DNA from: an uncultured Prevotella sp.
Lineage (GTDB): Bacteria; Bacteroidota; Bacteroidia; Bacteroidales; Bacteroidaceae
DNA: 47,267 nucleotides
Direction of reading: 5' to 3'
NCBI GenBank assembly: GCA_900540375.1
Contig: UQFS01000030.1
Coordinates: forward strand, 1-47,267
In this document: one piece after another, positions 7,503-16,462 of the stretch
How positions within the stretch are numbered: the stretch's first letter is position 1
Layout: every line of letters starts with the position of its first letter
The notes under the pieces: generated by a model
Told to the model about the DNA's origin: nothing
The model's input: the letters and a program-made list of their open reading frames with translations, nothing else
Databases searched by the model: none
Program-made: the position numbers and the translations under genes

Positions 7503-8498
7503 ATGTCAGCAAAATCACAACACAACAACATACTTCTCGCCGTACTCGGATTTGCGGCAGCAGTGGCCATCGTAGGCATGATCGGTTTCTTCGCTTTCGG
7601 CAAGGCCGATGAGATCATTCAGGGCGAGGTGGAAGTCGGCGACTATCGTGTCAGTTGCAAGTTGCCGGCGCGCATAGAGGAACTGCGTGTCAAGGAAGGC
7701 GACTACGTGCATGTCGGCGACACGCTTGCCATCCTGCAGATTCCTGAGGCCAACGCTCAGCAGAGAGTGGCGGAAGCCACCGAGGGTGCCACTCAGGCTA
7801 TCAGAAATCTGACCGATGAGGGCGCGCGCAAGGAACAGATACAAAGTGCCTATGACCTAATGCAGCAGGCAATGGCCGCTGAGGACATCGCACGAAAGAC
7901 CTACACCCGTATGCAGAATCTCTACAACGAGGGCGTGATGAGTGCACAGAAGCGCGATGAGGCGCTGGCAGCCTTCAAAGCCGCAGAAGCGCAGGTGAAG
8001 GTCACACAAAGCCAGTATGAGTTGGCCAAGAGTGGTGCACGCAAGCAGGAGAAGATCGCCGCCGCCAAGAACACCCAGGCCGCCAAGAGTGCTGTCGATG
8101 TCGTGAAGTCGATCCTCAGAGAGACCGTACAGATCTCTCCCGTGGAAGGCGAGGTCAGCGATGTCTATCCCAAAGTGGGGGAATTGGTCGGTATGGGCTC
8201 CCCGATCATGAACATCAACATCATGTCGGACATGTGGGGAACCTTCAACGTGCGTGAAGACCAACTGAAAGGCTTGAAGGCCGGCGACGAGTTCACGGCT
8301 TTCTCTCCGGCTTTCAACAAAAACGTAAAGATGAAAGTCTACGACATCAAGGACGAGGGTTCCTATGCTGTCTGGAAAGCCACAAAGAGCAACGGACAGT
8401 ACGACCTGAAGACCTTCGAGGTGAAGGCCCACTTCGTCAACAAGTTCGACGGGTTGCGCCCCGGCATGTCGCTGATCATCAAGAACACCAAGAAATAA
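7503..8498 (+). CDS. HlyD/EmrA-type periplasmic adaptor protein
   Basis: The 331-residue membrane fusion protein has one N-terminal membrane anchor (about residues 9-32) and a biotinyl-lipoyl half-motif around 'v.eGDyVhvGdtLaiL' (residues 60-75). A helical hairpin spans about 78-195, followed by the second lipoyl half ('ispveGeVsdvypkvGElVgmGspim') and a beta-barrel region ending near 'lrPGMsliik'. It would link the inner-membrane permeases to the TolC duct. The helical hairpin is rich in Ala, Gln and Glu. Its stop lies 9 bp before the TTG start proposed for the first permease. Substrate unknown. Confidence 0.93.
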   Translation: MSAKSQHNNILLAVLGFAAAVAIVGMIGFFAFGKADEIIQGEVEVGDYRVSCKLPARIEELRVKEGDYVHVGDTLAILQIPEANAQQRVAEATEGATQAIRNLTDEGARKEQIQSAYDLMQQAMAAEDIARKTYTRMQNLYNEGVMSAQKRDEALAAFKAAEAQVKVTQSQYELAKSGARKQEKIAAAKNTQAAKSAVDVVKSILRETVQISPVEGEVSDVYPKVGELVGMGSPIMNINIMSDMWGTFNVREDQLKGLKAGDEFTAFSPAFNKNVKMKVYDIKDEGSYAVWKATKSNGQYDLKTFEVKAHFVNKFDGLRPGMSLIIKNTKK

Positions 8499-8507
8499 CG
8501 CAATAGA

Positions 8508-9725
8508 TTGAAAGAGAATCGCCTCAACACCTATCGCCCCAAGAGCATGTCGCTCCACGAGGTACTCTCCCGCATCTATCACATCTCACTGCGGGAGGTG
8601 GGGATTATGCGCAGAAATCCTATTTACGGATTCTGCACGGTGGTCTTTCCCATCCTCGTCATCATCTTCTTCACCTCGCTGATGGCAGGCGGTCAGCCTA
8701 CCGACATGCCTATCGGCATCGTGGATCAGGACAACACCACTACCACGCGCGCAATGGTGCGACAACTCGACGCTTTCCAGTCGTCGAAGGTCGTCGGCTA
8801 TTATCCTAACGTCAACGCTGCCCGTGAGGCTATCCAACGTAACGAGATCTTTGCCTTTCTCTATATCCCGAAAGGAACGACGAGCGGACTGATGACAAGC
8901 ACTCAGCCTAAGGTCTCGTTCTATTACAGCAATGTGACACTCGTGGCGGGCAATATGCTTTTCAAAGACTTAAAGACAATCTGCTCGCTGGGCTCGGCGG
9001 CTGTAGGAAAGACAAAACTACAGGCTGTCGGAAAGACCAACGATGAGGTGCGCACATTTTTGCAGCCCATCAACGTAGACACCCATCTGATCAACAATCC
9101 ATGGTTGAGCTATAACATCTATCTGACCACCAGTATGACACCGGGCGTGCTCATGGTCTTCATCTTCCTGCTCACGCCTTACACCATCGGCACAGAGCTG
9201 AAATTCAAACGCTCACGCCAACTGATGAAGATGGCGGGCAACAACATCTATATCGCCATCGCGGGCAAGATGCTGCCAATGACGCTGCTCTTTCTCACGA
9301 TGATGTATGGCTTCGAGTTCTACATCTTCCACACGCTGGACTTTCCGCATCCGGGCGGTGTCGTACCCCTGCTGTTGATGGGACTTCTCAGCGTCCTGGC
9401 TTGTCAGGGATTTGGCATCTTCGCCTTCGGACTGATGCCGTCCTTGCGTATGTCCATCTCGATCAGCGCCCTGTGGTCCGTGCTGAGTTTCTCTGTGGCC
9501 GGTGCTACCTATCCGCTGTCGGCCATGGATCCCGAGATACAGTCCATCGCACAGATGTTCCCACTGCGCCATTATTTCATGTTGTACCAGATGTGCGAGT
9601 TCAACGGCTACCCGCTGTCTTACGCTTGGTTCAACATTATGTTCCTATTGATGATAGCAGTGCTGCCCATCTTCACAATAAGAAATATCAAGAGGGCAAT
9701 GCTGGTATACGTATATATCCCCTAA
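8508..9725 (+). CDS. ABC-2 type permease, first of a pair
   Basis: The 405-residue protein has the ABC-2 membrane layout. One membrane helix near residues 40-62 ('ygFctvvfPilviiFftslm') is followed by a large extracytoplasmic domain of about 150 residues starting with 'mpigivDqDntt', and then about five helices towards the C-terminus. This is the YhhJ/YhiH-like permease type that pairs with a HlyD adaptor. The 8508 start is TTG; the first in-frame ATG is at 8547 (Met-Ser-Leu-His-Glu) and could be the real start. No nucleotide-binding domain is fused to it and none is encoded next to it. Its stop is 3 bp from the ATG of the second permease, so the two are almost certainly co-translated as a heterodimer. 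Confidence 0.9.
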   Translation: MKENRLNTYRPKSMSLHEVLSRIYHISLREVGIMRRNPIYGFCTVVFPILVIIFFTSLMAGGQPTDMPIGIVDQDNTTTTRAMVRQLDAFQSSKVVGYYPNVNAAREAIQRNEIFAFLYIPKGTTSGLMTSTQPKVSFYYSNVTLVAGNMLFKDLKTICSLGSAAVGKTKLQAVGKTNDEVRTFLQPINVDTHLINNPWLSYNIYLTTSMTPGVLMVFIFLLTPYTIGTELKFKRSRQLMKMAGNNIYIAIAGKMLPMTLLFLTMMYGFEFYIFHTLDFPHPGGVVPLLLMGLLSVLACQGFGIFAFGLMPSLRMSISISALWSVLSFSVAGATYPLSAMDPEIQSIAQMFPLRHYFMLYQMCEFNGYPLSYAWFNIMFLLMIAVLPIFTIRNIKRAMLVYVYIP

Positions 9726-9728
9726 GCC

Positions 9729-11003
9729 ATGCAAAACGAGAGCTTTTTCCGTCAAGTCAAGCAAGGACTCCTTGACACCTGCTATATCTGCGTAAAGGAG
9801 ATGCGCGGCCTCGTGACCGATGAAGGCGTGCTGATCTTCTGCGTCCTCGTGCCGCTGTTCTATCCCCTACTCTATTCGTGGATCTACAACAACGAGGTGG
9901 TCAGAGACGTGCCGGTGGCTGTCGTGGACTTGTCGCACTCCGCAGCCTCACGCGAGTTCATCCGTCACTACGATGCAGGTTCTGACGTGAAGGTGGCCTA
10001 TATGTGCAACTCGCTTGACGATGCCAAAGAGCTCATTGGCAAACAGCAGGTGCATGGCGCACTCTATTTCCCCGAGGATTTCGAGCGCAGACTGGGACGC
10101 GGCGAGCAGGCCACTGTAAGCCTATATTGTGACATGAGCCTGATGCTCCACTACAAGGCGATCTATCAGACCGCCATGGCTGTGGCAGGGGAGATGAACA
10201 GCCGCATACAGCTCAAGCAGAGCAACGGCTTCACCAACCGCGATGACGAAATCACCACCAAGCCACTGGACTTCGACGAAGTGCCGGTCTTCAATATCAC
10301 CGACGGATACGGCAACGCGATCATCCCGGGCGTGCTGATGCTCATCCTGCAACAGACGCTGCTCTTGGGCATAGGACTCGCTGCCGGTACAGCCCGTGAG
10401 AACAACCGCTACCAAGATCTTGTGCCCATCTCAAAGCACTACAATGGTATCTTCCGTATTGTACTCGGTAAATCGTGGTGCTACTTCATGGTGTACATGG
10501 TCATGGCCGCTTACATCAGTCTGGTCGTGCCGCGCCTGTTTCACTACATTTCGTTGGTGACACCTTGGACAATACTCGGTCTGATGGTACCCTATCTGCT
10601 GTCGTGCATCTTCTTCGGGATGACGCTGTCGTGTATGGTGCGCTACCGTGAGAATGTGATGCTGTTGGTGGTCTTCACCTCTGTACCCTTCTTGTTTATG
10701 ACCGGTGTCAGCTGGCCACAGTCCAACATCCCCGGCTTTTGGCAGGGAGTAGCGTGCATTGTGCCCTCAACGTTTGGCGTGAGGGGATTTCTGCGTATTT
10801 CTTCAATGGGAGCCACACTGCAGGACATCAGCGTGGAGTATCATGCACTGTGGATCCAGGCTTTTGTCTATTTCCTCACCACGTGCATGGTCTATCGCTA
10901 CCAGATTGCAGCAACCCGCAAGCGCGCCTTCGATCACATGCAAGCTATGAGAACCAAGATCGAATTGGCAAAACAAAAGAAGTTGAGCAGCCAGGCTAAG
11001 TAG
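9729..11003 (+). CDS. ABC-2 type permease, second of a pair
   Basis: The 424-residue paralogue of the upstream permease has the same layout: a membrane helix near residues 33-53, an extracytoplasmic domain that begins 'vpvavVDlShsaaSrefir', and a C-terminal block of about five helices, closing with a basic cytoplasmic tail of about 35 residues (Lys/Arg-rich). The pair would form the inner-membrane channel of a tripartite exporter for a drug, peptide or lipid. The ATPase expected to drive it is not in this operon. The gene converges on topB with 74 bp between the stop codons, and I see no obvious terminator hairpin there. Confidence 0.9.
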   Translation: MQNESFFRQVKQGLLDTCYICVKEMRGLVTDEGVLIFCVLVPLFYPLLYSWIYNNEVVRDVPVAVVDLSHSAASREFIRHYDAGSDVKVAYMCNSLDDAKELIGKQQVHGALYFPEDFERRLGRGEQATVSLYCDMSLMLHYKAIYQTAMAVAGEMNSRIQLKQSNGFTNRDDEITTKPLDFDEVPVFNITDGYGNAIIPGVLMLILQQTLLLGIGLAAGTARENNRYQDLVPISKHYNGIFRIVLGKSWCYFMVYMVMAAYISLVVPRLFHYISLVTPWTILGLMVPYLLSCIFFGMTLSCMVRYRENVMLLVVFTSVPFLFMTGVSWPQSNIPGFWQGVACIVPSTFGVRGFLRISSMGATLQDISVEYHALWIQAFVYFLTTCMVYRYQIAATRKRAFDHMQAMRTKIELAKQKKLSSQAK

Positions 11004-11077
11004 CGGGAGCTTGGCCTCAACACTTAAATTAGACAGTTATCAGCTCATGTCCAAGTTGACATGATGCCTCTTTAAAT

Positions 11078-13192
11078 TCACAAAGGCTGGCGGAAGTCAC
11101 AGCCTTCACGCCACCTTGAGCAACCGAGAGCGGTCTTGCCCTGGATGATATGGCCCTGATGGCACTTGGGGCAAGGGTCACCGACTTTGAGTTTGCCTTT
11201 GGTGAGCACGGAAACAGAAGTAAGAGTAGCAGCGGCAGAAGTCGAGGCTGCAGCAGACGGCGCGGCCTTTTTACGAGCTTCTGCCGATCTTTTAGTGCTC
11301 TGCTTGGCAGATCCCGCCCCACCCTTCTTCGGTCCGGATGGTTTAGGAGCGGACTCCAGCTCTCCACTTGCTATCTGTCGGTTACTGTTATCGTGCAGCA
11401 CGTCCTGTACGATCTTTGTCACCTGCTCCTTCAGTCCGTCGATGAAGAGCTGTGGCGAGTATTCGCGGTGCTCGATGTCTCGGAGTTTCTTCTCCCAAAT
11501 ACCCGTGAGCTCGCAACTGGTGAGCAGTTTCTCATGGATGGTGTCGATAAGCTGGATGCCCGTGGGGGTAGCCACGAGGTTCTTACGCTCACGACGGATA
11601 TAGTGCCGCTTGAACAGCGTTTCGATGATGCCGGCACGCGACGAAGGCCGCCCGATGCCGTTTTCCTTCATCGCCGCACGCAGTTCCTCGTCGTCGACAA
11701 ACTTGCCGGCGGTTTCCATGGCACGCAGCAGCGAGGCTTCGGTATAGTGTTTCGGCGGCTGCGTCATCTTTTCCGTCAGTGTAGGCTTATGAGATCCCGA
11801 CTCTCCTTTGACAAAGGCTGGCAACGTCTTCTCCTCGTCCGAGGGTTTACCGTCTTCCGACGTCTGTGCCAGTTCGTCCTTGGCATACACGGCACGCCAG
11901 CCCGGCGAGAGGATCTCCTTACCGCTGGTCTTGAACTCCACCTTGTCGACCTTACCCTTAACCGTGGTCGTAGCGAACTTACAGTCAGGGTAAAACACGG
12001 CTATGAAACGACGGGCAATGAGATCGTAGACTTTCATCTCAGCATCGCTCAGTCCGCTCGGGACCTGGCCTGTAGGGATGATGGCATGGTGGTCGGTGAC
12101 CTTGGAAGTGTCAAAGACTCGCTTCGACTTCGGCAGCTTCTTGCTGAAGGCAGCCAAGTCCTTGATGATTTGCAGATAAGGCCTCTGTCCGGCTTTGGTC
12201 ATCTGACTGACACCATTGAGTATTCCCGGGCATTTCGGATAGATGTCATCGGACAGATATTGCGTGTCAACACGCGGATAGGTGGTTAACTTCTTCTCAT
12301 AGAGGGCCTGTATGAGGTTGAGCGTCATCTCAGCAGAGAAGCCGAACTTACGGTTGCAGTCGACCTGCAACGATGTGAGGTCATAGAGTTGTCGCGATGC
12401 CTCCTTACCCTGCTTCTTCTGCACATCGGTGACTTCAAAAGGTTTATCCTGGATAAGCGAGAAGGCCAGCTCACCTTCTTCCTTACTGGTATATTTGCCT
12501 GCTGTGGCAGTGAACAGCGTGTCACGATAGACCGTGGAGAGCACCCAATAGGGCTCCGGCTTGAAATTGTCGATCTCCTTCTGCCGGTTGACAATCAAAG
12601 CCAAGGTCGGCGTCTGTACTCGACCGATGGAGAGCACTTGATGGTTGCGGCCGTACATGCAAGTATAGAGACGCGTACAGTTCATCCCCAGCAGCCAGTC
12701 GCCGATGGCCCGGCTCAATCCTGCCATGTAAAGGCTCTCGTAGTCCTTCTGCTCTTTCAAGTTTTGAAAACCTTCGCGGATGGCCTCATCGGTCATAGAC
12801 GAAATCCACAGCCGCTTGACCGGGCACTTCACTCCGGCGAGCTGCATCACCCAACGCTGGATAAGCTCACCTTCCTGTCCGGCATCACCGCAGTTGACAA
12901 TCTCGTCGGCCTTGCTATACAAGGAGGCTATCACATCGAACTGCCGTTTGATCGTTTCCTCAGGGATGAGCTTGATGCCAAAGCGCGACGGAATCATCGG
13001 CAGGGCGGCCAGCGTCCAATAACGCCAGTTCACCTGATAGTCATTGGGCTCCTTCAGCTCACACAGATGTCCGAAAGTCCATGTCACCTGGTAGCCGTTG
13101 CCTTCCATATAGCCATTCTTAGGTACGTTGGCACCCAAGATGCGCGCGATGTCTTTTGCTACGCTCGGTTTCTCCGCTGTACAAACGATCAT
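11078..13192 (-). CDS. topB: DNA topoisomerase III
   Basis: The 704-residue type IA topoisomerase starts at the ATG at 13192 (Met-Ile-Val-Cys-Thr-Ala-Glu-Lys-Pro-Ser). The frame is open further upstream, but that part crosses the promoter. The N-terminal Toprim domain has the catalytic Glu in 'aEKPSvAkdIA'. The active-site tyrosine lies in 'lTTYPRvDtqYLsdd'. After the core come a basic Ala/Ser/Lys-rich linker of about 50 residues and a C-terminal four-cysteine zinc ribbon (Cys-Pro-Lys-Cys ... Gly-Cys ... Gly-Cys-Asp-Phe) that ends the protein. It decatenates DNA and resolves recombination intermediates by single-strand passage. It is a single-gene unit divergent from lutA. Family and reaction are secure. 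Confidence 0.96.
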   Translation of the reverse strand: MIVCTAEKPSVAKDIARILGANVPKNGYMEGNGYQVTWTFGHLCELKEPNDYQVNWRYWTLAALPMIPSRFGIKLIPEETIKRQFDVIASLYSKADEIVNCGDAGQEGELIQRWVMQLAGVKCPVKRLWISSMTDEAIREGFQNLKEQKDYESLYMAGLSRAIGDWLLGMNCTRLYTCMYGRNHQVLSIGRVQTPTLALIVNRQKEIDNFKPEPYWVLSTVYRDTLFTATAGKYTSKEEGELAFSLIQDKPFEVTDVQKKQGKEASRQLYDLTSLQVDCNRKFGFSAEMTLNLIQALYEKKLTTYPRVDTQYLSDDIYPKCPGILNGVSQMTKAGQRPYLQIIKDLAAFSKKLPKSKRVFDTSKVTDHHAIIPTGQVPSGLSDAEMKVYDLIARRFIAVFYPDCKFATTTVKGKVDKVEFKTSGKEILSPGWRAVYAKDELAQTSEDGKPSDEEKTLPAFVKGESGSHKPTLTEKMTQPPKHYTEASLLRAMETAGKFVDDEELRAAMKENGIGRPSSRAGIIETLFKRHYIRRERKNLVATPTGIQLIDTIHEKLLTSCELTGIWEKKLRDIEHREYSPQLFIDGLKEQVTKIVQDVLHDNSNRQIASGELESAPKPSGPKKGGAGSAKQSTKRSAEARKKAAPSAAASTSAAATLTSVSVLTKGKLKVGDPCPKCHQGHIIQGKTALGCSRWREGCDFRQPL

Positions 13193-13220
13193 ATATTCAG
13201 TGGTATGTCTATTTGAAATA

Positions 13221-13228
13221 CAAAAGTA
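13221..13228 (-). promoter_or_regulatory. -7 element of topB
   Basis: On the minus strand TACTTTTG (plus CAAAAGTA) fits TAnnTTTG and places the transcript start about 20 nt before the topB ATG at 13192. It also shows that the open frame upstream of 13192 is not translated. No clear TTTG box is seen at the normal spacing. Confidence 0.5.
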
Positions 13229-13410
13229 CGAAATAATCTCCGAACTGAGAAAAAAACATAAGAAATTTAGAGTCATGTCAGACTTGCATACAGCTCTGCT
13301 TGCTATTTGAACACAGTCTAAAATAAAGATCAGACTTCGGGCAAAGGATGAATGCAAAAATTATATGGTTAAAGTTGTGCAAAGCAATGGTAAGTTAGAA
13401 AAAAAATAAT

Positions 13411-13418
13411 TAATTTTG
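13411..13418 (+). promoter_or_regulatory. -7 element of the lut operon
   Basis: TAATTTTG fits TAnnTTTG and lies 22 nt before the lutA ATG. The -33 region is not a clear TTTG. A promoter needing an activator would fit a carbon-source operon, but that is inference. Confidence 0.45.
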
Positions 13419-13440
13419 TAGGGTTAGAATTAAGTGAGAA

Positions 13441-14178
13441 ATGGAAATAGGATTGTTTATACCCTGCTATGTAGACGCTTTGTATCCTGAGGTCGGAAAG
13501 GCTACATATAAACTATTGTGCCATCTTGGACTGGACGTGACCTATCCCGAGCGACAGACTTGTTGCGGCCAGCCGATGGCTAATGCCGGCTTTGAGCCGA
13601 TGGCCAAGCACCTTGCCAACAGCTTTGAGGAGATGTTTTCAAGATTCGACTATGTAGTCGCTCCTTCAGCCTCCTGCGCCGCCTTTGTGCGCGTCAACTA
13701 TCCACGGCTGTTGCCTCAAGACCACCCATGTGTCACGCCGAAGAACACTGTGGACATCGTAGAGTTTCTGCACGACATCGCGAAGGTGAAGAGCCTTCCT
13801 GGCAGCTTTCCCCATGTAGTCAGCGTGCACAACAGTTGTCACGGAGTGCGTGAGCTGGGACTGTCGTCACCGTCAGAACGTAACATCCCCAAATACAATA
13901 AGATCATAGACCTGCTGCAACTCAAAGAGGGCATCACCATCAAAGAACCGGAGCGCGTAGACGAGTGCTGCGGCTTCGGCGGCATGTTCTCCGTGGAAGA
14001 GCCTGACGTGTCGGTGCGCATGGGCGAAAACAAGATCGAACGCCACATGGCCACAGGAGCCGAGTATATCACCGGTCCCGACTCTTCCTGCCTGATGCAC
14101 ATGGAAGGCATCGCACGACGGAAGAAGAAGCCTATCAAGTTTATCCATGTCGCACAAATATTAGCTAACGGTATCTAA
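13441..14178 (+). CDS. lutA: Lactate utilisation iron-sulfur protein LutA
   Basis: The 245-residue protein contains the two cysteine-rich CCG domains that define the family: 'ipCyvDalyPe' with 'tCCGQPmanaG' in the N-terminal half, and 'HnsCHgvrelgl' with 'eCCGFGGmFsv' in the C-terminal half. LutA, with LutB and LutC, forms the LutABC complex that oxidises L-lactate to pyruvate in many bacteria (E. coli YkgE, YkgF and YkgG). Length is close to the usual 240. The gene is first in a plus-strand operon and its stop lies 5 bp before the lutB ATG. No lactate permease gene is adjacent, so the substrate here is inferred from the family. Confidence 0.93.
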   Translation: MEIGLFIPCYVDALYPEVGKATYKLLCHLGLDVTYPERQTCCGQPMANAGFEPMAKHLANSFEEMFSRFDYVVAPSASCAAFVRVNYPRLLPQDHPCVTPKNTVDIVEFLHDIAKVKSLPGSFPHVVSVHNSCHGVRELGLSSPSERNIPKYNKIIDLLQLKEGITIKEPERVDECCGFGGMFSVEEPDVSVRMGENKIERHMATGAEYITGPDSSCLMHMEGIARRKKKPIKFIHVAQILANGI

Positions 14179-14183
14179 GCATT

Positions 14184-15563
14184 ATGAGCACTATACATTC
14201 AGAAAGAGCACACAAAATATTGAAGCAGCGCGACAAGGTCGATCACCATGACGCTACTTTCTGGCAGTTGCGACAAGGCCGTGACAAGATGGCCAAGGGT
14301 CTGCCGGAATGGGAGAGCCTGCGCGACCATGCCTCAGCCATCAAGCGCCATACCCTCACCCATCTGGCCGACTACTTGGAGCAGTTCAGCAGTCAGCTCG
14401 AAAGCCGTGGCGTTATCGTCCATTGGGCCAAAGACGCCAACGAACTCAACGAGATGGTCTACGGCATCCTTGAATCGCATAAAGTGACGAAGATGGTGAA
14501 GTCGAAGTCAATGCTCACCGAGGAATGCGGACTCAACGCCTACCTCGAGCAGCGCGGCATTGACGTGGTGGAGACCGACCTCGGCGAGCGCATCCTGCAA
14601 CTGATGCACCGTGCTCCGGCACATATCGTGGTACCGGCCATGCACATCACGAAGGAAGAGGTGGCTCACACCTTTGAGGCCAAAGGCATATCCACAGACA
14701 AAGGAAATACCGACCCGACCTATCTCACCTACTGCGCCCGCAAGAGCCTGCGCCATGAGTTCATGGAAGCAGATGCCGGTCTGACCGGTTGCAACTTTGG
14801 CGTAGCTAAGACTGGTGACATCGTCGTCTGCACCAATGAGGGCAATGCCGACATGACGACGTCTATGCCGAAACTGCATATCGTGACGATGGGCATTGAA
14901 AAACTTGTGCCCGACTATGAGAGTCTGGCTGTGTTCCAGCGTCTGCTCTGCCGCAGTGCCACAGGACAGCCAACCACCGGCTTCACGTCACACTTCCGTC
15001 AGGCACGTCCCGGCGCCGAGATGCACGTGGTGCTTCTTGACAATTGGCGCAGCGACGCACTGGCCAATCCCGAGCACTGGGAGACACTGAAATGCATCCG
15101 TTGCGGTGCCTGCATGAACACGTGTCCGGTCTATCGCCGCTCTACCGGTGCGAGCTACACCTATTTCATTCCGGGTCCTATCGGTGTCGACTTGGGTATG
15201 CTGGCTAATGCACGCCGCTACAGCGACAACGTATCGGCCTGCTCGCTCTGCCTGAGCTGCGACAATGTGTGCCCGGCTGAGGTAAAACCCGGCTCACAAA
15301 TCTACCTCTGGCGACAAAGCCTCGACAGCATTGGCAAGGCTGATCACCTCAAGAAGTTCATGTCGGAAGGCATGGAACTGCTCTTCGACCATCCAACGCT
15401 CTACACCGATGCGCTGAAGTTGTCACCACTGGCCAACTTCGTGCCGGAGATGCTCACCCACTACAGCCACCTCAATCCATGGGGGCTGGGGCACGCCAAG
15501 CCAAAGTTTGCCAACCAGTCGTTTCATAGCTGGTGGAAAGAGCAGCAAAAAAAGAAGAAATAG
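14184..15563 (+). CDS. lutB: Lactate utilisation iron-sulfur protein LutB
   Basis: The 459-residue protein consists of a LutB/LldF N-terminal domain of the LUD type (about residues 60-290) and a ferredoxin-like module with two cluster motifs, 'CirCGaCmntCPvyr' and 'CslClsCdnvCPaev' (about 308-370). These bind two 4Fe-4S clusters for electron transfer from lactate. A C-terminal helical segment ends in a Lys-rich tail. The order lutA-lutB-lutC with short gaps matches the canonical operon. The reaction is assigned from the family. Confidence 0.94.
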   Translation: MSTIHSERAHKILKQRDKVDHHDATFWQLRQGRDKMAKGLPEWESLRDHASAIKRHTLTHLADYLEQFSSQLESRGVIVHWAKDANELNEMVYGILESHKVTKMVKSKSMLTEECGLNAYLEQRGIDVVETDLGERILQLMHRAPAHIVVPAMHITKEEVAHTFEAKGISTDKGNTDPTYLTYCARKSLRHEFMEADAGLTGCNFGVAKTGDIVVCTNEGNADMTTSMPKLHIVTMGIEKLVPDYESLAVFQRLLCRSATGQPTTGFTSHFRQARPGAEMHVVLLDNWRSDALANPEHWETLKCIRCGACMNTCPVYRRSTGASYTYFIPGPIGVDLGMLANARRYSDNVSACSLCLSCDNVCPAEVKPGSQIYLWRQSLDSIGKADHLKKFMSEGMELLFDHPTLYTDALKLSPLANFVPEMLTHYSHLNPWGLGHAKPKFANQSFHSWWKEQQKKKK

Positions 15564-15645
15564 TCTACGACGTCAAGCGATTAGTAATAAATTGACAATG
15601 ATGTCAAACGACTCGGAATAACAGTTATCAAAGTTACGACAAGCA

Positions 15646-16230
15646 ATGAGAAAAGAAGAATTGCTCCAGAAACTACGCGCCAACACCAAGGTACAATACG
15701 ATATGCCTGCCATGGACGATCTCCACGGCATCACCTATGCTGACCCTTATCAGCAGTTTGCTGAGATGACCAAGACTGTAGGTGGCCGCATCGTGGAGGC
15801 ACGAAAGACCGACGATCTCAATCAGATCATTTGCAACCTCTACCCTAATGCCAAGATATTTGCCAGCAACCTGCCTTACATCTCCATCGCCCAGCACAAT
15901 CCCGACACTGTGGCAGAAGCTCAGGATCTCAACGGCACCGACGTGGGTATCATCGAAGGACAACTCGGCGTGGCCGAGAATGCTTGCATCTGGGTGCCAC
16001 AAACGATGAAGGAGAAAGCCGTTTGCTTCATCTCGGAATATCTCGTCATCATCCTCGACAAGCAAAACATCGTCAACAACATGCACGAGGCGTACCATCG
16101 CATTGAGATGGATCCACGCTATAACTTCGGTACGTTTATCAGCGGACCGTCAAAGACAGCCGATATAGAACAGGCGCTCGTCATGGGTGCACAGGCTGCC
16201 CGTGGTGTCACCGTGTTGGTGCTGAGCTAA
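15646..16230 (+). CDS. lutC: Lactate utilisation protein LutC (LUD domain)
   Basis: The 194-residue protein is a single LUD domain (LutC/YkgG family), with the conserved 'gIieGqlGVAEnacIwv' region near residues 100-120 and 'fisGpSkTaDIeqalvmGaqaargvtVlvl' at the C-terminus. It is the third part of the LutABC lactate oxidation complex. The gap after lutB is 82 bp, longer than lutA-lutB, but there is no terminator or promoter in it. A strong hairpin terminator follows the stop codon. Confidence 0.93.
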   Translation: MRKEELLQKLRANTKVQYDMPAMDDLHGITYADPYQQFAEMTKTVGGRIVEARKTDDLNQIICNLYPNAKIFASNLPYISIAQHNPDTVAEAQDLNGTDVGIIEGQLGVAENACIWVPQTMKEKAVCFISEYLVIILDKQNIVNNMHEAYHRIEMDPRYNFGTFISGPSKTADIEQALVMGAQAARGVTVLVLS

Positions 16231-16239
16231 GCAAAAAAG

Positions 16240-16269
16240 AGCAGGAAGGGCTTCCTTCCTGCTTCTTTT
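16240..16269 (+). terminator. Terminator of the lut operon
   Basis: A perfect 10-bp stem, AGCAGGAAGG (16240-16249) and CCTTCCTGCT (16254-16263), with a 4-nt loop is followed by TCTTTTG. The A-rich stretch in front of it could let it also work on the opposite strand, but the next minus-strand gene ends about 200 bp away. Confidence 0.85.
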
Positions 16270-16462
16270 GAACTATTTACAAAAGACATGAACGTTGCCT
16301 CCTTTCTCTCGACTTTAGGGATTCTGTTAAAGGCATTGACCTGATAGAAGACTATCGGCACGCTTCACCGGATCTAAGCCGTATTGTCCCACTCATCAAC
16401 CGAATCGCTAAACTGATGACTTGGTATATCAGCAAATCGGTTTATGGCACAGTAGACCATAG

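Noticed and set aside
11150..12289. Long plus-strand ORF of 379 codons
   Set aside because: It lies wholly inside topB on the opposite strand, has no recognisable domain, and is a codon-bias shadow.
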